A DNA stretch of 64,000 nt, taken from the NCBI GenBank assembly GCA_027493405.1, contig JAOSKV010000034.1:209477-273476 (forward strand), written 5' to 3'. The notes beneath the pieces are model-generated. The model was not told the DNA's origin. It saw only the letters and a list, made by a program, of their open reading frames with translations, and ran no database searches. Source of the DNA: FEB-22 sp003105195 (GTDB taxonomy: Bacteria; Pseudomonadota; Alphaproteobacteria; Rhizobiales; Xanthobacteraceae). Shown here in pieces: positions 1 to 7,378 of the stretch; the first letter of the stretch is position 1; each line of letters begins with the position of its first letter. A program made the position numbers and the translations under genes.

Positions 1-437
1 GCGGGATGCATGTTGCGGGCGCGCACGCGGTCGCCGGCCTCGAAGCGCGCCGGCGCGGTCGCGGGGCGCTCGGTCGGCCCGCCGCGATGCAGCACCTGCA
101 GCACGTCGGAGCGCGAGAGCACGCGCGCGACCGGCTTGGCGGCGCCCTGCGGCGCGCCCGCCGCGATCTCGGCCGCCGAGACCAGGCCGCGTTCCGCCAT
201 CAGCCTCTCGAGCCCGGCGAGCCAGATCTCGTAGTAGCTCCTGGCGAGGTACTCTCCGGGCGGCAGGCTCTCGCGCGCGAAGCGCGACATGTCGATGTTC
301 CAGCCGCCGGGCATCGCCATCGCCAGGGTGAGCGCGAAGGCGCGCCGCTCCCATTCGGCGTGGAACACCGGCTCGTCGGGCTCCGGCGCGACCGGGCCGA
401 AGCCGTGCATGCCGCCCATGTCCTGCGCGCCGTTCAT
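1..437 (-). CDS. nthB: Nitrile hydratase beta subunit, 3' end cut by the window edge
   Basis: The reading frame starts with ATG at 437 and runs off the left edge. The visible 145 residues include the typical beta-subunit start (MNGAQDMGGMHGFGPV), a central ESLPPGEYLARSYYEIWLAG stretch and the start of the SH3-like C-terminal domain (RFEAGDRVRARNMHP). It pairs with the alpha subunit to form the metal enzyme that hydrates nitriles to amides in the cytoplasm. Its ATG overlaps the alpha-subunit stop by 4 bp, so the two are translationally coupled. A metallochaperone/activator gene would be expected next, outside the window. Confidence 0.93.
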   Translation of the reverse strand, partial: MNGAQDMGGMHGFGPVAPEPDEPVFHAEWERRAFALTLAMAMPGGWNIDMSRFARESLPPGEYLARSYYEIWLAGLERLMAERGLVSAAEIAAGAPQGAAKPVARVLSRSDVLQVLHRGGPTERPATAPARFEAGDRVRARNMHP

Positions 438-1060
438 GCGACCTCCGCGGGCGTGCGGGCGAGCCCGGTGCCGATCATGCTGTCGCGCGTCACCAGGGCG
501 GCGAGGCGCCCCTCGCTCCAGCCCTCGGTGCCGGCCGGCCGCATCGGCACCACCAGGTACCGGATCTCGGCGGTCGAATCCCAGACGCGGATCTCGGTCC
601 CGGCCGGCAGCTCGACGCCGAAGTCGCGCAGCACGCCGCGCGGATCGGCCACCACGCGCGAGCGATAGGGCGCCGACTTGTACCAGACCGGCGGCAGGCC
701 GAGCACCGGCCAGGGATAGCAGGAGCAGAGCGTGCACACGACCATGTGATGGCAGCGTGGGGTGTTCTCGAGCGCGACGATGTGCTCGCCCTGGCGGCCC
801 AGATAGCCGAGCTCGGCGATCGCAGGCGTGGCGTCGGCGAGGAGGCGCGCGCGGTAGCCGGGGTCGCTCCAGGCCCGGGCGACCACGCGCGCGCCGTTGC
901 GCGGCCCGACCTTGGTCTCGTAGGTCTCGATCAGCAGGTCGAGGGCGGCCGGATCGACGTAGCCCTTCTGCGTCAGCATGCTCTCGAGCGCGCGCACGCG
1001 CAGCTCGGTCTCGGAGAGCTCCGAATGGTCGTGATCGTGATGATGGGGGTCTCGGGACAT
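434..1060 (-). CDS. nthA: Nitrile hydratase alpha subunit, cobalt type
   Basis: 208 residues, the usual family length. The metal claw VCTLCSCYPW lies at residues 108-117 (C109, C112, C114). Thr and Tyr in VCTLCSCY mark the non-corrin cobalt class, while the iron class has VCSLCSCT. The enzyme hydrates nitriles to amides; the two outer claw cysteines are oxidised after translation in known enzymes. The N-terminus is His-rich (HHHDHDH, residues 6-12), which could assist metal loading, but that is inference. Thiocyanate hydrolase is a related possibility, made less likely by the simple alpha-beta gene order. It is divergent from the TRAP genes across 56 bp. Confidence 0.95.
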   Translation of the reverse strand: MSRDPHHHDHDHSELSETELRVRALESMLTQKGYVDPAALDLLIETYETKVGPRNGARVVARAWSDPGYRARLLADATPAIAELGYLGRQGEHIVALENTPRCHHMVVCTLCSCYPWPVLGLPPVWYKSAPYRSRVVADPRGVLRDFGVELPAGTEIRVWDSTAEIRYLVVPMRPAGTEGWSEGRLAALVTRDSMIGTGLARTPAEVA

Positions 1061-1116
1061 GGGACGATCTTAGCGAAAGGCGCGCGAAGTGCTAGACACG
1101 CCCGCGCGGGGACCCC

Positions 1117-1638
1117 ATGCGGATCGCGGCACGGCTGGAACGGATCGCCGACGGCATCGAGCGCCTGACCACGGCGATCGGGCGCGCGGCCGCCTGGTGC
1201 GCGCTGGCGATCGTGCTGATGGTGTTCGCCGTGGTGCTGATGCGCTACGTGCTCGGCCTCGGCTCGATCTGGCTCACCGAGGCGATCCTCTACGCCCACG
1301 CGGCGCTGTTCCTCCTGGCCGCAGCCTGGACGCTGAAGGAGGGCGCGCATGTGCGGGTCGACGTGTTCTTCGCGGGCGCGAGCCCGCGGCGGCGCGCGCT
1401 GATCGACCTCATCGGCGCAGCGCTGCTGCTGGCGCCCTTCGTGGCCGCGCTCACCTGGTTCGCGCTGCCCTATGCGGGTCGCTCCATCGCGATCCTCGAG
1501 CGCTCGCGCGAGGCGAGCGGGCTGCCGCTCGTGTTCCTGCTCAAGAGCCTGATCCCGGCCTTCGCGCTGCTGCTCGGCCTGCAGGGGATCGCGCAGGCGA
1601 TCCGCGCCGCGCTCACGCTCGCCGGCAAGTCCGCATGA
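1117..1638 (+). CDS. TRAP transporter small permease (DctQ family)
   Basis: 173 residues with four predicted membrane segments (about residues 25-46, 55-73, 90-112 and 140-165), as in DctQ proteins. This is the small membrane subunit of a tripartite sodium-driven importer of carboxylates or related solutes. The charged N-terminus followed by AAWCALAIVLMVFAVVLMRYVLG fits the family (shown in part: the RYVLG end). Its stop overlaps the start of the large permease by 4 bp. No periplasmic binding protein (DctP/TAXI) is visible on either side, so the substrate cannot be read from context. Confidence 0.88.
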   Translation: MRIAARLERIADGIERLTTAIGRAAAWCALAIVLMVFAVVLMRYVLGLGSIWLTEAILYAHAALFLLAAAWTLKEGAHVRVDVFFAGASPRRRALIDLIGAALLLAPFVAALTWFALPYAGRSIAILERSREASGLPLVFLLKSLIPAFALLLGLQGIAQAIRAALTLAGKSA

Positions 1639-3179
1639 GCCCGGCCGAGAGCCTCGCGGTCCTGCTGGTGCTCGGGGTGTGCGGGCTCCTGATGGCCGGC
1701 TATCCGGTGGCGCTGACCCTCGGCGGGGTCTCGGTCGCGGTGGCGCTCGCGGGCCATGCGGCGGGGCTGATGGACATCGGCATCCTGGCGGCGTTCCCGC
1801 CGCGCATCTTCGGGGTGATGACCAACGATGTGCTGCTGGCGATCCCCCTGTTCATCTTCATGGGCGTGATGCTCGAGCGCTCGCGCATCGCCGAGGACCT
1901 GCTCGAAACCATGGGGCGGCTGTTCGGGACGCTGCGCGGCGGGCTCGGCATCTCGGTCGTGCTGGTCGGCATGCTGCTCGCCTCCGCCAAGGGCGTGGTC
2001 GGCGCCACGGTCGTCACCATCGCGCTGATCACGCTGCCGACCATGCTGCGCCACGGCTACGATCCGCGGCTCGCGGCCGGCACCGTGGCGGCGACCGCGA
2101 CGCTCGCCCAGGTGCTGCCGCCCGCGACCGTGCTGGTGCTGCTCGCCGACCAGCTCAACAACGCGTTCCAGGCCGCGCAGCTCGGCAAGGGGATCTTCGC
2201 GCCCGAATCGCTCTCGGTCGGCGACCTGTTCGCGGGCGCGCTCCTGCCCGGGCTGACCCTGGTCGCGCTCTATCTCGCGTTCCTGGTGCTGGTCGCGATC
2301 GTGCGGCCCGAAAGCTCGCCCGCGATGCCGCCCGGGCCGCCGGCCGACCTCGCCTTCGCGCGGCGCTTCGCCGAGGTGCTGGTGGCGCCGATCGGGCTCA
2401 TCGTGGTGGTGCTCGGCTCGATCCTGATGGGGTTCGCCACGCCGACCGAGGCCGCGGCCGTGGGCGCGGTCGGCGCGGCGCTGCTGGCGGCGCGGCGCGC
2501 CGCGCCGGGCTCGCCGGCGGCGCCGCTCTGCATCGCGGCGCTCGCCGCGCTCCTCGTCCTGCGCGCCTTCATCGACATGCGCGTGGGCGCTCCCGGCATG
2601 GCGCCGGCGCTTCTGCTGATCGCCGCCGTGGCGCTCGGTCTCGCGGTGGCGCTGCGCCAGGTCTGGCGCGCCGGGTTCCTGCACGAGACCCTGCACAAGA
2701 CCACCCAGATGACGAGCATGATCTTCGTCATCCTGATCGGCGCGACCCTGTTCAGCCTGGTGTTCCGCGGGCTCGGCGGCGACGAGCTGGTGCATCGCGG
2801 CCTCGCGGACCTGCCGGGCGGAGCCGGCGGTGCGATCCTGATCGTGATGATCGCGATGTTCGGCCTCGGCTTCGTGATGGATGCCTTCGAGATCATCTTC
2901 GTGGTGGTGCCGATCGTCGCGCCGGTGCTGCTGCGGATGGAGGGCGTGGATCCGGTCTGGCTCGGCATCATGATGGCGGTGAACCTGCAGACCTCGTATA
3001 TGCATCCGCCGCTCGGGCCGACCCTGTTCTTCCTGCGCGGCGTCGCCCCGCCCGAGATCACCACGCGGCACATCTATGTCGGCGTCATCCCGTTCGTCGC
3101 GATCCAGCTCGTCGCGCTGGTGGTGCTGTGGTTCGTCCCGGGACTGGCGACCTGGCTGCCTCGGGCGCTAAGTTCTTGA
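1635..3179 (+). CDS. TRAP transporter large permease (DctM family)
   Basis: 514 residues, longer than the usual ~430. The many hydrophobic segments and the C-terminal LQTSYMHPPLGPTLFFLRG signature identify a DctM/YkuL-type TRAP large subunit, the ion-coupled translocation channel in the inner membrane. The extra length lies in the middle (about residues 285-345), where an Ala-rich hydrophobic insert separates the two conserved halves. The ATG at 1635 overlaps the dctQ stop (ATGA). The HPPLGPT motif resembles the mannitol/chloroaromatic subgroup, but the substrate is unknown. The missing binding-protein gene may lie elsewhere in the genome. Confidence 0.9.
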   Translation: MSPAESLAVLLVLGVCGLLMAGYPVALTLGGVSVAVALAGHAAGLMDIGILAAFPPRIFGVMTNDVLLAIPLFIFMGVMLERSRIAEDLLETMGRLFGTLRGGLGISVVLVGMLLASAKGVVGATVVTIALITLPTMLRHGYDPRLAAGTVAATATLAQVLPPATVLVLLADQLNNAFQAAQLGKGIFAPESLSVGDLFAGALLPGLTLVALYLAFLVLVAIVRPESSPAMPPGPPADLAFARRFAEVLVAPIGLIVVVLGSILMGFATPTEAAAVGAVGAALLAARRAAPGSPAAPLCIAALAALLVLRAFIDMRVGAPGMAPALLLIAAVALGLAVALRQVWRAGFLHETLHKTTQMTSMIFVILIGATLFSLVFRGLGGDELVHRGLADLPGGAGGAILIVMIAMFGLGFVMDAFEIIFVVVPIVAPVLLRMEGVDPVWLGIMMAVNLQTSYMHPPLGPTLFFLRGVAPPEITTRHIYVGVIPFVAIQLVALVVLWFVPGLATWLPRALSS

Positions 3180-3198
3180 TCTGGTAGCGTTTCCTGCG

Positions 3199-3229
3199 CC
3201 GGACCGGCGCCTGCTTCGGCGAAAAATGC
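3199..3229 (+). repeat. Copy of a dispersed CCGGYGCC/CGGCGAAAAATGC element
   Basis: A short element with the arm CCGGACCGGCGCC followed by CTTCGGCGAAAAATGC. Related copies occur at 4073-4104, 44911-44940 and 45011-45043. This one sits directly upstream of the SDR gene. Confidence 0.5.
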
Positions 3230-3255
3230 GCGAGGCGACTTGAAAGGACGTTGGC

Positions 3256-4032
3256 ATGAAGGCTGCGGAGCTGTTCGACCTTGCGGGCCGGGTGGCCCTC
3301 GTGACGGGCGCCTCGAGCGGCCTCGGGCTGCGCTTCGCGGAGGTGCTGGCCGCCAACGGCGCCGCGGTGGTGCTGGTCGCGCGGCGGGCCGAGCGGCTCG
3401 CGGCCGCGCAGGAGAGGATCGCGGCGGCGGGCGGCCGGGCGCTCGCGGTGCCGGCCGACGTCACCGACCGCGCCGCCATGGCGCGCGCCTTCGCGCAGGC
3501 CGAGAAGGTCTTCGGCACGGTGACGATCCTCGTCAGCAATGCCGGCATCGCGGCGGCGGGCCGGGCCGTCAACATGCCGGAGGAGGACTGGCGGCGCGTG
3601 ACCGCCATCGATCTCGACGCGGTGTTCTTCTGGGCGCAGGAGGCGGCGCGACGGATGCTCGAGGCGAAGGCGCAGGGCGCGATCGTCAACATCGCCTCGA
3701 TCCTGGGGCTCAGCGCCGCCAAGGGCGTGATCGCCTATGCGGCCGCCAAGGCGGGCGTGATCCAGCTCACCAAGGGCCTCGCGGTCGAGCTCGGCTCAAA
3801 GGGCATCCGCGTCAACGCGATCGCGCCGGGCTTCATCCCGACCGACATGAACAAGGGCTATCTCCTGAGCGATCTCGGCAAGGGCATGGTGCGCGACATC
3901 CCGCTCGGCCGCTTCGGGGCGCCCGGAGACCTCGACGGCGCGCTCCTGCTGCTCGCCTCCGACGCCGGCCGCTACATCACGGGCACGACCCTGGTGGTGG
4001 ACGGCGGCCAGGTGGTGGCGATCCGGGGCTAG
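3256..4032 (+). CDS. SDR family NAD(P)-dependent oxidoreductase
   Basis: 258 residues, a classical short-chain dehydrogenase. Visible motifs are the Rossmann glycine motif TGASSGLG near residue 17, the NAG motif, catalytic S148 and the Y161-A-A-A-K165 active site, and the C-terminal GTTLVVDGGQ. It would interconvert an alcohol and a ketone with NAD(P)H; 3-oxoacyl reductase and glucose/gluconate dehydrogenase relatives are common in this group and cannot be separated by eye. The start is set by AAAGGACG upstream of ATG at 3256. It is followed by 187 bp without a gene before the sensor kinase. Confidence 0.9.
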   Translation: MKAAELFDLAGRVALVTGASSGLGLRFAEVLAANGAAVVLVARRAERLAAAQERIAAAGGRALAVPADVTDRAAMARAFAQAEKVFGTVTILVSNAGIAAAGRAVNMPEEDWRRVTAIDLDAVFFWAQEAARRMLEAKAQGAIVNIASILGLSAAKGVIAYAAAKAGVIQLTKGLAVELGSKGIRVNAIAPGFIPTDMNKGYLLSDLGKGMVRDIPLGRFGAPGDLDGALLLLASDAGRYITGTTLVVDGGQVVAIRG

Positions 4033-4072
4033 ACGTTCCGGCTCGCCCGGCGCCTCGACCGGTTCTCTTGGG

Positions 4073-4104
4073 CGAACCGGTCTCCGCTGCGCCGGAACAT
4101 GCGC
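4073..4104 (+). repeat. Second copy of the dispersed CCGGT element
   Basis: CGAACCGGTCTCCGCTGCG followed by CCGGAACATGCGC is a diverged copy of the element at 3199 and 45011. It lies between the SDR and kinase genes, in the likely kinase promoter region. Confidence 0.45.
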
Positions 4105-4219
4105 TATCCCGGCGCCGCGCGTCCGGTAGCATGGCACGCCACAAGCCGCCACATTTGCCGGGAATATCGCGGGAGCGGGGTCGGACCGGAACCAGCACGG
4201 CAGCAGCACGGGACACGGC

Positions 4220-6556
4220 ATGGGGAATGACAGCACGCGACGCCGCCTGTCGATGCGGGGCTACCTGGTCCTGCTGGTGCTCTCGGTGCTGGTGCCGGTG
4301 CTCCTGTTCACGGGCGTGCTGTTCGCGCGCTACTACGTGCTGGAATCCGCGCGCATCGGGGAGGAGCTCAAGCGCGACGCGCGCAAGCTCGCCTTCGCGA
4401 TCGACAACGATCTCGCCGGCCTGCGGTACACGCTGCAGACGCTCGCGACCTCGGACCGGCTGGCGACACGCGACCTCGCGGGCTTCTACCAGGAGGCGCT
4501 GCGCGTGCGCGAGTTCATCGGGGTCCACATCCTGCTGCGCGACCGCAGCGGACAGCAGCTGTTCAACACCCGGCTGCCCTGGGGCTCGCCGCTGCCGAAG
4601 GAGCCGCTCGCCGGCGACCGGCGCGCGATCGAGACCAGGAGCCCGGTCGTGACGGGCGTGATCATCGGCGCGGTGGCGCAGCGGCCGGTGTTCACGATCA
4701 CGGTGCCGGTCCTCACCGACGGGCAGGTGACGCATTTCCTGAACCTCAGCCTGCCGCCGAGCCGCCTCGCCGACCTGCTCGGCAGGACGCTGGAAGCCGG
4801 TCGCAACGCGGGCGTGTTCGACCGGGCGAGCCAGATCCTCGCGGTCAGCCCGAGCCGCGAGGATCTCGTCGGCAAGCCGGCGCCGACAAGCTTCACCCAG
4901 CAGGTGACCGGCGACGAAGGCGTCTGGCGCGGCGCCGGCATCGACGGCTCCATGGTGCGCGGCGCCTATGCGAGCTCGAACCTCGCCGGGTGGTGGATCT
5001 GGGTCAGTGTCCCCGAGCAGACCGTCCAGGCGGCGCTCACGTATCCCCTGCTGGCGCTGGCGGCGCTCGGCGCCGGGCTGACCCTGCTCGCCATCGTCAT
5101 CGCCTATGGCGTGGGCGGGCAGCTCTCGGGCTCGATCCGGACGCTGGCGGCGGAAGCCGCCGCGCTCGGGCGCGGCGAGCTGCGCAGCGCCGAGCGGCTG
5201 CCGGTGCGCGAGCTGGACGAGGTCGGCGAGGCGCTGGTCGCGGCCGCGACCGAGCTGCGCGAGCGGGAGCGCGAGCGCGACCGCGCCGAGCAGGACCTGC
5301 GGCGCCTCTCCGAGACGCTCGAGAAGATGGTCTCGGAACGCACGCGCGAGCTCGTCAGCGAGATGCGCAAGCGCGCCGAGACCGAGGAGACGCTGCGCCA
5401 GGTGCAGAAGATGGAGGCGATCGGCCAGCTCACCGGCGGCATCGCGCACGACTTCAACAACATGCTCGGGGTCGTGCTCGGCAACCTGGAGCTCGCACGC
5501 CGGCGCCTCGCCAATGGGGAGCACGCGGTCGACAACCTGCTCGCGAATGCGCTCGAAGGCGGACGCCGCGCCGCCTCGCTCACCCAGCGGCTGCTCGCCT
5601 TCGCGCGCCAGCAGCCGCTGGCGCCGGAGCCGCTCGACGTCAACCGGCTGGTCTCGGGCATGTCCGAGCTCCTGCACCGCAGCCTGGGCGAGACGATCGA
5701 GCTCGCGACCGCGCTGACCGCGGATCTCTGGCCGGTCCACGCCGATCCGAGCCAGCTCGAGAACGCGATCCTCAATCTCGCGGTGAACGCCCGCGACGCC
5801 ATGCCGGAGGGCGGCAAGCTCGTGATCGAGACCGCGAACGTCACCATCGACGCGGAGGCGGCAGCGGCGCACGCCGAGCTCGCCCCCGGACCGCATGTGA
5901 TGATCGCGGTGTGCGACACCGGGAGCGGCATGGCGCCCGAGGTCGCCGCCAAGGCGTTCGACCCCTTCTTCACCACCAAGGGCAGCGGCGCCGGCACCGG
6001 CCTGGGGCTGAGCCAGGTCTACGGCTTCGTGAAGCAGTCCGGCGGACATGTCCGGATCGAGACCACGCCGGGCGAGGGGACGACGATCCGGATCTACCTG
6101 CCGCGCTACGAGGGGACGCTGCAGGGGGCCGCCGGCGCGGCCGAGCGGGCGCCGCTGCCGAGCGGCGACGCCAGCGTCACGGTGCTGGTGGTCGAGGACG
6201 AGGCCGGCCTGCGCCGCTATTCCACGGACGCGCTGCGCGAGCTCGGCTACCGCGTGCTCGAGGCCGGCAGCGCCGCCGAGGCGCTCGAAGTCCTCGACCG
6301 CGACCGCGAGGTCGCGATCCTGTTCACCGACGTCGTCATGCCGGCCATGGACGGCCGGCGCCTCGCCGAGCTGGCGCTGCGGCAGCAGCCGTCGCTGAAG
6401 GTCCTGTTCACCACCGGCTACACGCGCGACGCGATCGTGCACGACGGCCTGCTCGATCCGGGCGTGAACCTGCTGCAGAAGCCGTTCACCCTCGACCAGC
6501 TGGCGCGCAAGATCGCCGAGGTGCTGGGGCAGGCCGAGGCGCCGCAGCCCGGGTGA
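4220..6556 (+). CDS. Hybrid sensor histidine kinase with periplasmic sensor and C-terminal receiver
   Basis: 778 residues. Order: membrane helix (about 14-36), a ~240-residue periplasmic region that looks like a Cache-type sensor, second membrane helix (about 272-297), HAMP-like linker and coiled coil (about 300-400), HisKA with phospho-acceptor H410 in GGIAHDFNNML, HATPase_c with DTGSGM and GTGLGLS boxes, then a receiver domain with acidic pair E659/D660, phospho-acceptor D704 and K754. The HDFNN H-box marks the family that often passes phosphate through an attached receiver. No partner DNA-binding regulator lies beside it, so output is probably through a separate regulator or phosphotransferase. 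The signal is unknown. Confidence 0.92.
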   Translation: MGNDSTRRRLSMRGYLVLLVLSVLVPVLLFTGVLFARYYVLESARIGEELKRDARKLAFAIDNDLAGLRYTLQTLATSDRLATRDLAGFYQEALRVREFIGVHILLRDRSGQQLFNTRLPWGSPLPKEPLAGDRRAIETRSPVVTGVIIGAVAQRPVFTITVPVLTDGQVTHFLNLSLPPSRLADLLGRTLEAGRNAGVFDRASQILAVSPSREDLVGKPAPTSFTQQVTGDEGVWRGAGIDGSMVRGAYASSNLAGWWIWVSVPEQTVQAALTYPLLALAALGAGLTLLAIVIAYGVGGQLSGSIRTLAAEAAALGRGELRSAERLPVRELDEVGEALVAAATELRERERERDRAEQDLRRLSETLEKMVSERTRELVSEMRKRAETEETLRQVQKMEAIGQLTGGIAHDFNNMLGVVLGNLELARRRLANGEHAVDNLLANALEGGRRAASLTQRLLAFARQQPLAPEPLDVNRLVSGMSELLHRSLGETIELATALTADLWPVHADPSQLENAILNLAVNARDAMPEGGKLVIETANVTIDAEAAAAHAELAPGPHVMIAVCDTGSGMAPEVAAKAFDPFFTTKGSGAGTGLGLSQVYGFVKQSGGHVRIETTPGEGTTIRIYLPRYEGTLQGAAGAAERAPLPSGDASVTVLVVEDEAGLRRYSTDALRELGYRVLEAGSAAEALEVLDRDREVAILFTDVVMPAMDGRRLAELALRQQPSLKVLFTTGYTRDAIVHDGLLDPGVNLLQKPFTLDQLARKIAEVLGQAEAPQPG

Positions 6557-6560
6557 GGCC

Positions 6561-7046
6561 TCAGCGGCCGGGCTGCAGGGTCAGGCCCGCGACGCCGAGC
6601 GCCAGGTTGACGCCGGCCTGCGCCTGCACCGAGAGCGGCTGCAGCTGCACCGTGCGGTTGGAGCCGCCGACCAGCACATTGGCGCCGACGCCCGCGCCGG
6701 CGCTCACCTCGCCGCTCGCGCCCGCATAGCTGCCGGCGAGCGCACCGCGCCCGGCGCTGGTGGGCGCATAGACGGCCCAGACCATGCGGCCGCCCGCGGT
6801 CGCGCCGACGTCGAGCCCGACCCGGGTCACGGTGCCGCGATAGACCTCGCGGCGGCCGCCGCGCGCCGAGGTGAAGACGCAGCGCAGCTGGCGCTGCGAG
6901 GCGACGATCAGGCCCACGCCGGGCGAGACGTCGCAGTTGAGCGTGCCGACCCGCGGCGGACGCTGGGCGGAGGCCTCGCCCGGGAGGATCAGCGTGGCCG
7001 CCAGGGCGACGGCCGCGGCCGTCAGGGTGCTCGTCCGAAACGTCAT
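6561..7046 (-). CDS. DUF992 family exported protein
   Basis: 161 residues starting MTFRTSTLTAAAVALAATL with a signal peptide ending at ASA-Q. The mature part has the DUF992 pattern: VGTLNCDVSPGVGLIVAS, WAVYAPTS, and the Gly-rich GAGVGANVLVGGSNRTVQLQ region. A strong AGGGGAG ribosome site lies just upstream of ATG at 7046, so the longer upstream frame is not used. DUF992 proteins are small periplasmic or secreted proteins of Hyphomicrobiales with no known function. It is convergent with the sensor kinase, 4 bp apart. Confidence 0.88.
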   Translation of the reverse strand: MTFRTSTLTAAAVALAATLILPGEASAQRPPRVGTLNCDVSPGVGLIVASQRQLRCVFTSARGGRREVYRGTVTRVGLDVGATAGGRMVWAVYAPTSAGRGALAGSYAGASGEVSAGAGVGANVLVGGSNRTVQLQPLSVQAQAGVNLALGVAGLTLQPGR

Positions 7047-7187
7047 GGTTGGTCTCCCCTGCATGAAACGCAAGCAAATGCCCGCGGAGGGTAGACGGTT
7101 CCGGTCCGTCCCGCGAGGCTGCCGGTGCGACCGGCCCGGCGCGGCCGTTTTGCGGTGCGCCAAATTGCGTTCCGCGGCGAGGGCCGG

Positions 7188-7224
7188 CAATTTCGTTGTG
7201 GGGCGCCTTCGCAAAACGAAATTG
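7188..7224. promoter_or_regulatory. AT-rich dyad CAATTTCGTT-N17-AACGAAATTG
   Basis: Perfect 10-bp inverted repeats (7188-7197 and 7215-7224) in the 332-bp divergent region between the DUF992 gene and the indolepyruvate oxidoreductase. A partly matching half-site (CAAATTGCGTT) lies at 7161. The AT-rich arms stand out from the surrounding GC-rich DNA. It could be an operator or part of a divergent promoter. I see nothing else in 7047-7378. Confidence 0.4.
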
Positions 7225-7378
7225 ACCCTCCTGTGACGAACTGTCAGCATTCCTGACGCTTTACGGCGTGCGACTCGGCACCCACATGACCGGTAGCCTT
7301 GGCGGCACCGGTGCCGGCCTGCACACTCGGGCCGCCGACATCAATCCCCTGCAGTGGGTGGTCACGGAGGCCCGCGCG

